Shown here: positions 19,093 to 26,924 of the stretch, piece after piece
Numbering within the stretch: the stretch's first letter is position 1
How the letters are laid out: each line of letters opens with the position of its first letter
Source of the DNA: an uncultured Clostridiaceae bacterium
GTDB taxonomy: Bacteria; Bacillota; Clostridia; Clostridiales; Clostridiaceae
DNA: 64,000 nt
Reading direction: 5' to 3'
Assembly (NCBI GenBank): GCA_946405135.1
Contig: CAMJGD010000019.1
Span: 1 to 64,000, forward strand
Made by a program: the position numbers and the translations under genes
Notes under the pieces: generated by a model
What the model saw: the letters and a program-made list of their open reading frames with translations, nothing else
Database searches by the model: none
Told to the model about the DNA's origin: nothing

Positions 19093-20271
19093 TTACATAA
19101 AGTCATCATCTATGGTTATTATACATTCATAATGAGGATAAATAGATTTTATTTCACTGCATATTTCATTTTTTAAATGTTCATCAGATATGGATTTATT
19201 TCTTTTACTTGAATCCACTACTACATCAAAAATGAGATTTTTTCGTTCTCCTTCTCCTACTACTCTAAAGTCGTGCATAGATTTTATCATTGGATTTTTA
19301 TCAAGGATTTCTGCTACTTGTTTTTGAGTGTTAAGCACTTCTTTATCATCTACATTTATAGGGTCCATATGGATAACTAGATGTATCTTAAACTTTTCTG
19401 AGATCTCTTTTTCAGCTGTGTCTATTATATCGTGTATTTTAACTATAGAAATATTACTTGGAACTTCTGCATGGATAGAAGCCATACATCTTCCAGGTCC
19501 ATAGTTGTGGATTATAAGATCATGTACTCCTGTAATATTTTCATAGGATAATACACCATCCTTTATGTCCTTAACCAGTTCTTCATCTGGAGCTTCACCA
19601 AGCAAAGGATTTAATGTATCTTTTACTAAAGAAAATCCTGAATATAATATTAAAATAGAAACTATAACTCCTATATAGCCATCCACAGGAAAAGAAGTCC
19701 ATTTTGACAAAAGAAGAGATAAAGCTACAGTACTTGAAGTCACTACATCTCCAAGAGCATCTAAAGAAGCAGCTTTAAGTGCAGTAGAATTTATAGAGTT
19801 ACCTATAAACTTATTAAATCTGCTTAACCATACCTTAAATCCTATAGATAAAAGTATTAAAACAAAAGGAATAGTTTCAAAGATCACAGTTTGAGGATTT
19901 AATATTCTTTGGATAGAAGATTTTATAAATTGGAAACCAACTATCATCACCATGAATGCTACAATTAGTCCAGAAATATATTCTATTCGTCCATGACCAA
20001 AGGGATGTTCTTCATCCGCAGGTATATTAGAAAGTTTAAAGCCTAGTATGGTTATTATAGAGGAGGCTGCATCTGATAGGTTGTTAAAAGCGTCTGCAGT
20101 TACAGCTATACTTTTAGATATAATTCCTATAATAAGCTTTGTTGTGAATAAAGTAAGATTTACTAGTATTCCAACTATTCCTCCTAAAATACCATAACCG
20201 GTCCTTACAGATTCTTCTTCAGTATTTTTATAATTTTTTATAAATTTATGAACTAATAATTTAGAAAGCAT
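19093..20271 (-). CDS. Cation diffusion facilitator family transporter
   Basis: This 392-residue divalent-cation/proton antiporter has six predicted membrane spans (about 25-220). The metal-site motifs of the CDF family are visible: DAFNNLSDAASS in TM2, HPFGHGRIEY in the following loop and DALGDVVTSS in TM5. A cytoplasmic C-terminal domain (about 225-315) with HDLIIHNYGPG is followed by an extra segment of about 75 residues (316-392) that is longer than the minimal family and could be a second regulatory ferredoxin-like domain. SD AAGGGTG precedes the ATG. Metal specificity (Zn, Mn, Fe, Co) cannot be read from sequence alone. Confidence 0.9.
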   Translation of the reverse strand: MLSKLLVHKFIKNYKNTEEESVRTGYGILGGIVGILVNLTLFTTKLIIGIISKSIAVTADAFNNLSDAASSIITILGFKLSNIPADEEHPFGHGRIEYISGLIVAFMVMIVGFQFIKSSIQRILNPQTVIFETIPFVLILLSIGFKVWLSRFNKFIGNSINSTALKAASLDALGDVVTSSTVALSLLLSKWTSFPVDGYIGVIVSILILYSGFSLVKDTLNPLLGEAPDEELVKDIKDGVLSYENITGVHDLIIHNYGPGRCMASIHAEVPSNISIVKIHDIIDTAEKEISEKFKIHLVIHMDPINVDDKEVLNTQKQVAEILDKNPMIKSMHDFRVVGEGERKNLIFDVVVDSSKRNKSISDEHLKNEICSEIKSIYPHYECIITIDDDFM

Positions 20272-20434
20272 TTTTAATCACCCTTATATTATTACTATCA
20301 ATTATTTTGTATTATAACACAATATTTAAAAATATAACACAATTATTGATTATCAATTGATAATACAAATTAACTGAAGTAAAGTATTTTCTGATTTATT
20401 AAATCAATGCTATTTTAAAAAGTTTAAAATAACA

Positions 20435-20463
20435 TTGACAATATTAAAAAGTAAAGGTATATT
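20435..20463 (+). promoter_or_regulatory. Sigma-A promoter of the lysC leader
   Basis: TTGACA (20435-20440), a 17-base spacer and TATATT (20458-20463) lie about 38 bases upstream of the riboswitch. Confidence 0.75.
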
Positions 20464-20500
20464 AGATTTTATAAAATTAAATATTTTCAGGTAACCTAGG

Positions 20501-20672
20501 GTAGAGGTGCTGTAAACTAAAAGTATTTATCTGGAGTCGGCAGGCAGTGATGGATAAAGAAAGGAGTTACAGCCGAAGGAAATAAATTGGCAGACTTATT
20601 TCCTGGTTCTTCATAAAACATGTGGAGGATTGTCACCAAAAAACATATTGGTGGAGAGCTACAAAGGTACAC
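20501..20672 (+). promoter_or_regulatory. Lysine riboswitch (L box)
   Basis: The leader carries the conserved L-box pieces in order: gtagaggtgct at the 5' side, ggagtcggcaggcag, agccgaagg, cctggttcttc and a closing ggtggagagctac that pairs with the 5' strand. It sits between a promoter and a terminator, directly ahead of aspartokinase. Lysine binding is expected to favour the terminator and shut off lysC-lysA. Confidence 0.93.
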
Positions 20673-20694
20673 TTTATATTGCATAAAGCGTTAT

Positions 20695-20732
20695 ATACGC
20701 AGCAAGGGTGTTCCTTTGCTGTGTATTTTTTA
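20695..20732 (+). terminator. Riboswitch-controlled terminator of lysC
   Basis: The stem atacgcagcaagg (20695-20707) with cctttgctgtgtat (20713-20726) is followed by a T-run, 54 bases before the lysC start. Confidence 0.85.
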
Positions 20733-20785
20733 TACCTAAATTACCAGATTATGTTTTAATATTGTAGTAAATATGAGGTGATTAC

Positions 20786-21985
20786 ATGCAAATAATTGTG
20801 CAAAAGTATGGTGGAAGTTCTGTAGAAAATATTGAAAAGATAAAAAATGTGGCAAGAACACTTATTAAAAGAAAGAATGAAGGCTATGCTATGGTAGCTG
20901 TAGTATCTGCCATGGGTGACACTACAGATGATTTAATAAGTTTAGCAAAAGAAATTTCTGATACTCCAGATAGGAGGGAATTAGATGCACTTTTATCCAC
21001 TGGAGAGATGATTTCTAGCTCTCTTCTAGCTATGACTTTAGTCAATATGGGGTATGAAGCTGTAAGTTATACTGCTTACCAATTAGGTATAAAAACTTTA
21101 GGTGACTATGGTAAATCTCTTATTAAAGATTTAGATGATAGAAAGATATTTAATTCATTATCTGAAGGTAAGATTGTCATAATAGCAGGATTTCAAGGGA
21201 TAAATGAAATTGGAGATATAACTACCTTAGGAAGAGGCGGTTCTGACACTACGGCAGTAGCTATTGCTGTAAAGCTTAAAGCCTCCTGCGAGATATATAC
21301 AGATGTAGATGGAATATATGATGTGGATCCGAGATTATATAAAGAAGCTAAAAAATTGGACATCATAGATTATGAGGAAATGTTGGAAATGGCAAGTCTA
21401 GGAGCTCAAGTTATGCATTCAAGATCTATAGAATTAGCTGAAAAATACAATATTCCTCTGTATGTTGGATTAAGTAACAGTTATATAAGAGGAACAATAA
21501 TAAAGGAGAGAAATAGTATGAATATGGAAAGTAAACCGGTGACAGGTATAGCTACTAGCGATGAAGATATTGCTATAACTTTAAAAAATATTGAAAATGA
21601 TATAAATTTTTTATCTGATATATTTGGAAGTATAGGAAATAAAAAAATTAATATAGATATGATAAGTCAGACTGCACCTTTAAATGGCAAAGTGAATATA
21701 TCATTTACTATACCGGAATATGATTTGAATGAATGTTTAAATATAGTAAGTGAATATGTAGACAAAGATAATATAAGTTTAGATAAGTATATTACTAAGT
21801 TTTCTATAGTAGGGATAGGCATGAAATCAACTTCGGGAGTGGCAGCAAGAATGTTTAAAGTTTTTAAAGAAAATAGTATATCAGTTAAGATGATTACTAC
21901 ATCTGAAATAAGAATTACCTGTACTATAAGAACAGCTGATAAGAAGAAAGCCATAGAGCTTATAGCACAGGAATTTAATCTTTAA
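20786..21985 (+). CDS. lysC: Aspartate kinase
   Basis: The 399-residue enzyme phosphorylates aspartate, the first step toward lysine, diaminopimelate, threonine and methionine. It has VQKYGGSSVEN at the N-terminus, the nucleotide-binding GRGGSDTTAVAIA loop and two C-terminal ACT domains (about 255-399) for feedback control. The lysine riboswitch upstream and lysA directly downstream (15 bases between stop and start) mark it as the lysine-specific isozyme. An internal ATG after GGAG near 21505-21520 could start a separate regulatory beta subunit, as in Bacillus LysC, but this is only suggestive. Confidence 0.95.
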   Translation: MQIIVQKYGGSSVENIEKIKNVARTLIKRKNEGYAMVAVVSAMGDTTDDLISLAKEISDTPDRRELDALLSTGEMISSSLLAMTLVNMGYEAVSYTAYQLGIKTLGDYGKSLIKDLDDRKIFNSLSEGKIVIIAGFQGINEIGDITTLGRGGSDTTAVAIAVKLKASCEIYTDVDGIYDVDPRLYKEAKKLDIIDYEEMLEMASLGAQVMHSRSIELAEKYNIPLYVGLSNSYIRGTIIKERNSMNMESKPVTGIATSDEDIAITLKNIENDINFLSDIFGSIGNKKINIDMISQTAPLNGKVNISFTIPEYDLNECLNIVSEYVDKDNISLDKYITKFSIVGIGMKSTSGVAARMFKVFKENSISVKMITTSEIRITCTIRTADKKKAIELIAQEFNL

Positions 21986-22000
21986 TTGGAGGAATCAATC

Positions 22001-23308
22001 ATGAGATTATTTGGTACTATGAATATAATAAATAACAATCTTTTTATTGGAGGTAAGAATACTCTTGAACTTGCAAAGGAGTATGGAACACCTCTTTACG
22101 TAATAGATGAGAGTTTAATTAGAGATAATTGCAGGAGATATATAAAAGGAATGAAGGTAATGGAAGAAGGTAACAAGGTAGCATATGCAGGAAAAGCCTT
22201 TCTTACCATAGCCATGTGTCAGATAGCAGAAGAAGAGGGATTAAATCTTGATGTGGTTTCTGGAGGAGAATTGTACACTGCCTATAAAAGTGGATTTCCT
22301 ATGGAAAAAGTATATTTTCATGGAAATAATAAAACTTTTGAAGAGATTAAAATGGGAATAAACTTTGGAGTAGGAAAATTTGTTGTGGATAATTTTAATG
22401 AACTTGAAATAATAAATAGTTTGGCTTTGAATATGAAAAAAACACAAGATATCTTAATAAGGGTTACTCCTGGAATAGAAGCTCATACTCATAATTATAT
22501 AAAGACTGGACAGGTAGATTCTAAATTTGGCTTTACTATGTTAGGGAATAATATAATTGAAGTGGTTAAAAAAATAAGAAATATGAAGGGATTGAATCTA
22601 GTAGGACTTCACTGTCATATAGGTTCTCAAATTTTTGAAACAGAAGGCTATAAAGAGGCTGCAAGAGTAATGGTAAATATAATTAAAGAAATAGAAGATC
22701 ATTTTAAACTGCCTTTAGAAGAATTAAATCTTGGAGGTGGATTTGGAATATATTATAAAGAGGGAGATAAACCTAAATCTATTGAAAGCTTTTGTGATAT
22801 TATATTGAATAGCGTAAAGAAAAACTGTGAGGATTGTAACATTAAACTTCCTAAAATTGTTATAGAACCTGGCAGGTCTATAGTAGGTAATGCAGGAACT
22901 ACTTTATATACTGTAGGAGCAGTAAAAGAAATACCTAATATAAGAAAATATGTATCTGTAGATGGAGGAATGACAGATAATATAAGACCTTCTTTATATA
23001 ATGCAGAATATGAGTGTATACTTGCAAATAAGGCAGAAGAAAGTTTGAGCGAAAAGGTAACTATTTCAGGAAAATGCTGTGAATCTGGGGATGTGCTTTT
23101 AAGCGATGTTAAAATACCAGATGCAAAAAAAGGAGATTTACTTGCGGTATTTTCTACAGGAGCTTATTGTTATTCCATGTCCAGCAATTATAACAAAATA
23201 CCTAAACCCCCAGTAGTTCTTGTAAAGAGTGGAAAGCCTAAGCTTATATGCAGAAGGGAAACTTACGAAGACATAATAAGAAATGAACTATATATAAGTG
23301 CTATGTAG
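22001..23308 (+). CDS. lysA: Diaminopimelate decarboxylase
   Basis: This 435-residue PLP enzyme of fold type III makes lysine from meso-diaminopimelate, the last step of the pathway. It shows the PLP-lysine region AYAGKAFLT, HCHIGSQIF, GGGFGIYY, the phosphate-binding EPGRSIVG and the CESGDVL motif that contributes the partner-subunit Cys. ATG 22001 is chosen because GGAGGA (21988-21993) lies 7 bases upstream; the TTG at 21986 is part of the SD itself. It is co-transcribed with lysC and controlled by the same lysine riboswitch. A strong terminator follows. Confidence 0.96.
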   Translation: MRLFGTMNIINNNLFIGGKNTLELAKEYGTPLYVIDESLIRDNCRRYIKGMKVMEEGNKVAYAGKAFLTIAMCQIAEEEGLNLDVVSGGELYTAYKSGFPMEKVYFHGNNKTFEEIKMGINFGVGKFVVDNFNELEIINSLALNMKKTQDILIRVTPGIEAHTHNYIKTGQVDSKFGFTMLGNNIIEVVKKIRNMKGLNLVGLHCHIGSQIFETEGYKEAARVMVNIIKEIEDHFKLPLEELNLGGGFGIYYKEGDKPKSIESFCDIILNSVKKNCEDCNIKLPKIVIEPGRSIVGNAGTTLYTVGAVKEIPNIRKYVSVDGGMTDNIRPSLYNAEYECILANKAEESLSEKVTISGKCCESGDVLLSDVKIPDAKKGDLLAVFSTGAYCYSMSSNYNKIPKPPVVLVKSGKPKLICRRETYEDIIRNELYISAM

Positions 23309-23338
23309 TATTAAAAAAATCAGCTTATATATTACCGC

Positions 23339-23385
23339 AAAAAGCCTTGTAAAGTCTATAAAATGAGATTATACAAGGCTTTTTG
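23339..23385 (+). terminator. Terminator after lysA
   Basis: A perfect 13-bp stem, aaaaagccttgta (23339-23351) with tacaaggcttttt (23372-23384). Confidence 0.88.
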
Positions 23386-23410
23386 GATAATTGATGGAAT
23401 TGTTTAAATA

Positions 23411-23439
23411 TTGACTATTTTTTGTCAAAGTAATATACT
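23411..23439 (+). promoter_or_regulatory. Promoter of the cobalamin riboswitch transcript
   Basis: TTGACT (23411-23416), a 17-base spacer and TATACT (23434-23439). Confidence 0.65.
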
Positions 23440-23472
23440 TTATATAGTATTAAAAGTTAATAATTATTAGAT

Positions 23473-23630
23473 GAAGGTATGAAAGATATAAATTTTTTCA
23501 TTTAAAAGGGAATCAGGTGTAAGTCCTGAACGGTCCCGCCGCTGTAATGGTGAGGAGCTTCAATAAAAACCACTGATTGAAATCGGGAAGGTTGAAGCAA
23601 CTATGAACCAAAGTCAGAAGACCTGCCTTT
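23473..23630 (+). promoter_or_regulatory. Cobalamin (B12) riboswitch
   Basis: Conserved B12-element pieces appear in order: gggaatcaggtg, aagtcctgaacggtcccgcc, gctgtaatgg, a variable arm, atcgggaaggttgaagcaa and the terminal B12 box agtcagaagacctgcc (23612-23627). A terminator lies at 23745-23778 and a YitT-family gene starts at 23826. Adenosylcobalamin binding would be expected to repress the gene. Confidence 0.92.
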
Positions 23631-23660
23631 ATTGATGCACTGGTAACTCTACGAACGATG

Positions 23661-23751
23661 GAGGGTGTTTAAAACATGGAGCCGCATATAGATATGAGTG
23701 TTTTTACTCTTGTACCTGTTTAGAGCTTTATTTTGCGATGTTTTAAACCTC
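23661..23751 (+). promoter_or_regulatory. Predicted antiterminator pairing in the B12 expression platform
   Basis: gtttaaaacat (23667-23677) is exactly complementary to atgttttaaac (23738-23748), with further pairing of gagg (23661-23664) to cctc through a small bulge. The right arm uses the aaacctc bases that the terminator also needs, so the two folds exclude each other. Confidence 0.6.
23676..23723 (+). other. Possible 15-codon leader ORF in the B12 riboswitch platform
   Basis: An ATG at 23676 with GGAGGG (23660-23665) ten bases upstream opens MEPHIDMSVFTLVPV followed by TAG. The SD and ATG lie in the left arm of the predicted antiterminator. It could be a translated leader peptide or coincidence. 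Confidence 0.3.
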
Positions 23752-23778
23752 TTAACCTTTAAGTTAAGGGGTTTTTTA
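23745..23778 (+). terminator. Terminator of the B12 riboswitch
   Basis: The stem aaacctcttaac (23745-23756) with gttaaggggttt (23763-23774) is followed by a T-run, 48 bases before the YitT start. Confidence 0.85.
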
Positions 23779-23825
23779 ATGCCCTTCACATTGAAAAATT
23801 AATATTTAATAAAAGGGGGATTTAT

Positions 23826-24677
23826 ATGAAACAAACACTAAAAGAATTTATACTAATAAACCTAGGGATTTTAATGGTAGCGTCAGGTATGTATTTTTTT
23901 CTCATGCCAAACAATCTAGCTACAGGAGGAGCAAATGGGTTAGCCATTGTTATTAATAAATTTTTTCCTTCCATATCTGTAGGAATACTTATGATAATTA
24001 TAAATATAGTGCTTTTTATATTAGCATTTATAGTAATAGGAAGAGGATTTGGATTTAAAACCATATATTCAAGCTTTGGAGTATCTTTTATCATTTTAAT
24101 ATTAGAAAAGTTATTGCCTATAAAAAGTTCTATTACTGGCGAGTTATTTTTGGAACTTTTATTTGGAATAATGATATCTGGGGCAGGTATGGCAATAGTA
24201 TTTAATCAGAATGCTTCTACAGGTGGTACGGATATTATAGCAAAAATTTTAAATAAATTCTTTCATATAGATCTTGGGAAGGGAGTGCTCATGTCGGATA
24301 TAATCATAACAATTATGGCAGCTTTTGCTTTTGGACCTAGACTATCTATGTATGCTATGCTGGGAGTTATGATAAATGGATTTATGATAGACAGCATAAT
24401 TGAAGGATTAAATATGTGTAAGCAGGTTACTATAATTAGCGATAAGTATAGTGAAATAAAAAGATATATAGTGGAAGATCTGGAGAAAGGCTCTACGGTA
24501 TATGATGCAAAGGGCGGATTCAGTGATGAAAGTAAGAAAGTAATAGTAGTGGTTATGGGAAGAAGAGAATTTATAAGGCTAAAAAAATTTGTAAATACCA
24601 TAGATAAAGATGCTTTTATAACTGTAAGTAATATATATGAAGTATTTGGAAATGGTTTTGGAAGTTTAACCCATTGA
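23826..24677 (+). CDS. YitT family membrane protein (DUF161 + DUF2179)
   Basis: The 283-residue protein has five to six membrane spans (about 10-205), including the family's GGANGLAIVINKFFP and NQNASTGGTDIIAKIL segments. It is followed by a cytoplasmic DUF2179 domain (about 215-280: KQVTIISDKYSEIK, GSTVYDAKGGFS). Function of the family is not established; transport is suspected. The SD is a GGGGGA tract before ATG 23826. What is unusual is the complete cobalamin riboswitch with terminator just upstream, which suggests a link to B12, cobalt or a B12-dependent process. That link is inference from regulation only. Confidence 0.9.
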   Translation: MKQTLKEFILINLGILMVASGMYFFLMPNNLATGGANGLAIVINKFFPSISVGILMIIINIVLFILAFIVIGRGFGFKTIYSSFGVSFIILILEKLLPIKSSITGELFLELLFGIMISGAGMAIVFNQNASTGGTDIIAKILNKFFHIDLGKGVLMSDIIITIMAAFAFGPRLSMYAMLGVMINGFMIDSIIEGLNMCKQVTIISDKYSEIKRYIVEDLEKGSTVYDAKGGFSDESKKVIVVVMGRREFIRLKKFVNTIDKDAFITVSNIYEVFGNGFGSLTH

Positions 24678-24802
24678 TTAATATGGCATATGGTTATTAC
24701 TTAAGTAATTTGCTATACTATAAGTGTCATATAAATCTTAGTGTATATAGATATATTAGCTAATGTTTAAGAAATAAGCTTTATAGATCAGGGGGGATAT
24801 AT

Positions 24803-26104
24803 ATGAATAAAGAAATTAAATTAGCACAGGAGCTTATAGACTTTATCTATGATAGTCCTACAGCCTTTCATGCTGTAGAAACTGTAAAAAATATGCTAAA
24901 TGAAAATGGTTTTAAAGAGTTAAAGGATTATGAAAGATGGACAGTAGAAAAAGGCGGAAAATACTATGTTACTAAAAATGACTCTGCCATTATAGCTTTC
25001 TCTATAGGCAAAGGAGAAATAGAACAGCAGGGTTTTAAACTTATAGGAGCTCATACAGACTCTCCTTGTTTTAGAATAAAACCTTCACCAGAAATAACAG
25101 CTGAAAATACTTATGTAAAATTAAATACAGAAGTTTATGGAGGACCTATTTTAAATACTTGGATGGATAGACCTCTTGCTTTGGCAGGAAGAGTGACTTT
25201 AAAGAGCGATAATCCTTTATTTCCAGAAACAAAGTTAGTAAATATAAAAAGACCTATTTTGGTAATTCCTAATTTAGCTATACATATGAATAGGGATGTA
25301 AATTCAGGAGTGGAATTAAATAGACAGAAGGATATGCTTCCATTGCTATCTCTTGTAAATGAGAATCTAGAAAAAGATAAATACCTTTTAAATATTCTAT
25401 CAGAAGAACTTAAAGTTAAAGCAGAACAAATATTAGATTTTGATTTATTTTTATATGAATATGAAAAAGGAAGTATAATAGGACTTAATAATGAATTCAT
25501 ATCTTCTTCAAGATTAGATGACCTTGCTATGGTACATGCAGGTATTAAAGCTTTAATAAACACAAAAGCTAACAAAGCTACAAATGTGATGGTTTGTTTT
25601 GATAATGAAGAGGTAGGAAGCTCTACAAAACAGGGTGCAGATTCACAGCTTTTATCTAATGTGCTTGAAAGAATAGTTTTATCTTTAAACAAGGATAGAG
25701 AAGACTTTTTAAGAGCTTTATCAAAATCTTTCATCATATCAGCAGATTTAGCTCACGCTGTACATCCTAATGTGGGAGAAAAGCATGATCCTATAAATAG
25801 ACCCGTTATAAATAAAGGACCAGTTATAAAGGTAAGTGCTAATCAAAGCTATACCTCTGATAGCAATTCATCTGCAGTATATGAGCAGATATGTAAATCT
25901 GCAGGAGTACCTGTGCAGAAATTTGTAAACCGTTCAGACTTAAGAGGAGGCTCTACTATAGGACCTATTTCATCTACTCATTTAGATATACGTTCCGTAG
26001 ATATGGGAACTCCTATACTTGCTATGCATTCCGTAAGAGAACTTGGAGGAGTTTCAGACCATTACTATGTGTTAAAATCCTTTGAAGAGTTTTATAAATT
26101 ATAA
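24803..26104 (+). CDS. apeB: M18 family aminopeptidase
   Basis: This 433-residue zinc aminopeptidase of the M18 family forms large oligomers in the cytosol and releases N-terminal residues, often acidic ones. Metal-site motifs are GAHTDSPCFRIKP, the aspartate in SSRLDDLAMVH, CFDNEEVGS (Glu pair), SADLAHAVHPN and the C-terminal MHSVRELGGVSDHYY. GGSTIGPI is also typical. Length matches the family. SD GGGGGG lies about 7 bases before ATG 24803. The HAD gene follows 23 bases after the stop with its own SD, so the two are probably one transcript ending at the terminator at 26772. Confidence 0.94.
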   Translation: MNKEIKLAQELIDFIYDSPTAFHAVETVKNMLNENGFKELKDYERWTVEKGGKYYVTKNDSAIIAFSIGKGEIEQQGFKLIGAHTDSPCFRIKPSPEITAENTYVKLNTEVYGGPILNTWMDRPLALAGRVTLKSDNPLFPETKLVNIKRPILVIPNLAIHMNRDVNSGVELNRQKDMLPLLSLVNENLEKDKYLLNILSEELKVKAEQILDFDLFLYEYEKGSIIGLNNEFISSSRLDDLAMVHAGIKALINTKANKATNVMVCFDNEEVGSSTKQGADSQLLSNVLERIVLSLNKDREDFLRALSKSFIISADLAHAVHPNVGEKHDPINRPVINKGPVIKVSANQSYTSDSNSSAVYEQICKSAGVPVQKFVNRSDLRGGSTIGPISSTHLDIRSVDMGTPILAMHSVRELGGVSDHYYVLKSFEEFYKL

Positions 26105-26127
26105 AATAATTATGTTAGGAGGTACCT

Positions 26128-26730
26128 ATGATAAAAAATATAGTGTTTGATATAGGAAGTGTATTGGTAGAATTTGAACCTAAAAAGTACTTAGACAAAT
26201 TTAATTTTACTGAAGAAGTAAAGGAAGAGATATTTCAAAATGTTTTTAGAAGTACTTATTGGTGTGAATTAGACAGAGGAACCATAACAGAAGAAGAGGC
26301 TATGGAGAAGATATGCAAAGAGGCTTCTCATATTAAAAAAGAGATAGCTCAGGTTATGGAAAATTGGATGGACATGTTAGTGCCTAAAGAGGATACTATA
26401 GAAATACTTAAAGAAGTTAAGCATAGAGGATATAATATCTATATACTCTCAAACTACCACAAAAATTCTTTTGAAAAAATATGTAGAGAAAATGGTTTTT
26501 TTACTCTTATAGATGGTGCAGTGGTATCTTATAGTGTAAATTACTTAAAGCCTGAAGAAGAAATTTATAAAATACTTTTGGACAGGTATTCTCTCATACC
26601 AAAGGAAACTTTATTTATAGATGATATGAAAGACAATGTGGAAGCAGCAGAAAAGCTTGGTATTAATGCAATAAAGTTTACAAATTCAAAAGAATTAAAA
26701 GAAAAACTTACAGAATTAAATATTATATAA
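26128..26730 (+). CDS. HAD family phosphatase (subfamily IA, YihX-like)
   Basis: This 200-residue haloacid-dehalogenase hydrolase starts with the nucleophile motif VFDIGSVLVEF. The second acid of the usual DxD is replaced, as in the YihX/epoxide-hydrolase-like branch of subfamily IA. Motif II is ILSNYHK, and the metal-binding motif near the C-terminus is LFIDDMKDNVEAAEKLG. An alpha-helical cap of about 70 residues lies between. The substrate is unknown; YihX-type relatives act on sugar phosphates. SD AGGAGGT precedes the ATG. It is downstream of the aminopeptidase gene in the same transcript. Confidence 0.87.
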   Translation: MIKNIVFDIGSVLVEFEPKKYLDKFNFTEEVKEEIFQNVFRSTYWCELDRGTITEEEAMEKICKEASHIKKEIAQVMENWMDMLVPKEDTIEILKEVKHRGYNIYILSNYHKNSFEKICRENGFFTLIDGAVVSYSVNYLKPEEEIYKILLDRYSLIPKETLFIDDMKDNVEAAEKLGINAIKFTNSKELKEKLTELNII

Positions 26731-26771
26731 TATAAATTTTTGTGAATATAAAGAGTAAGGGATTGCTAGAT

Positions 26772-26823
26772 AAAAATGACTTATAATCTTACAAGTGAAG
26801 ATTATAAGTCATTTTTATTTTTT
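26772..26823 (+). terminator. Terminator after the HAD gene
   Basis: A perfect 19-bp stem, aaaaatgacttataatctt (26772-26790) with its complement at 26798-26816, is followed by a T-run. Confidence 0.9.
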
Positions 26824-26924
26824 TGCTAATCTCATTTAATAATATTTTTATTAGATGTGGAAATACTAATTAAGCATGCTAAAAACTTCAATTACATTAA
26901 GGGGATATAAAGGAGTTGGAATAT

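Noticed and set aside
25135-25737. A 200-codon open frame on the minus strand inside the M18 aminopeptidase gene
   Set aside because: It lies entirely inside a well-supported gene on the other strand, has no SD, and has the Ser/Leu/Phe-rich look of an antisense shadow.
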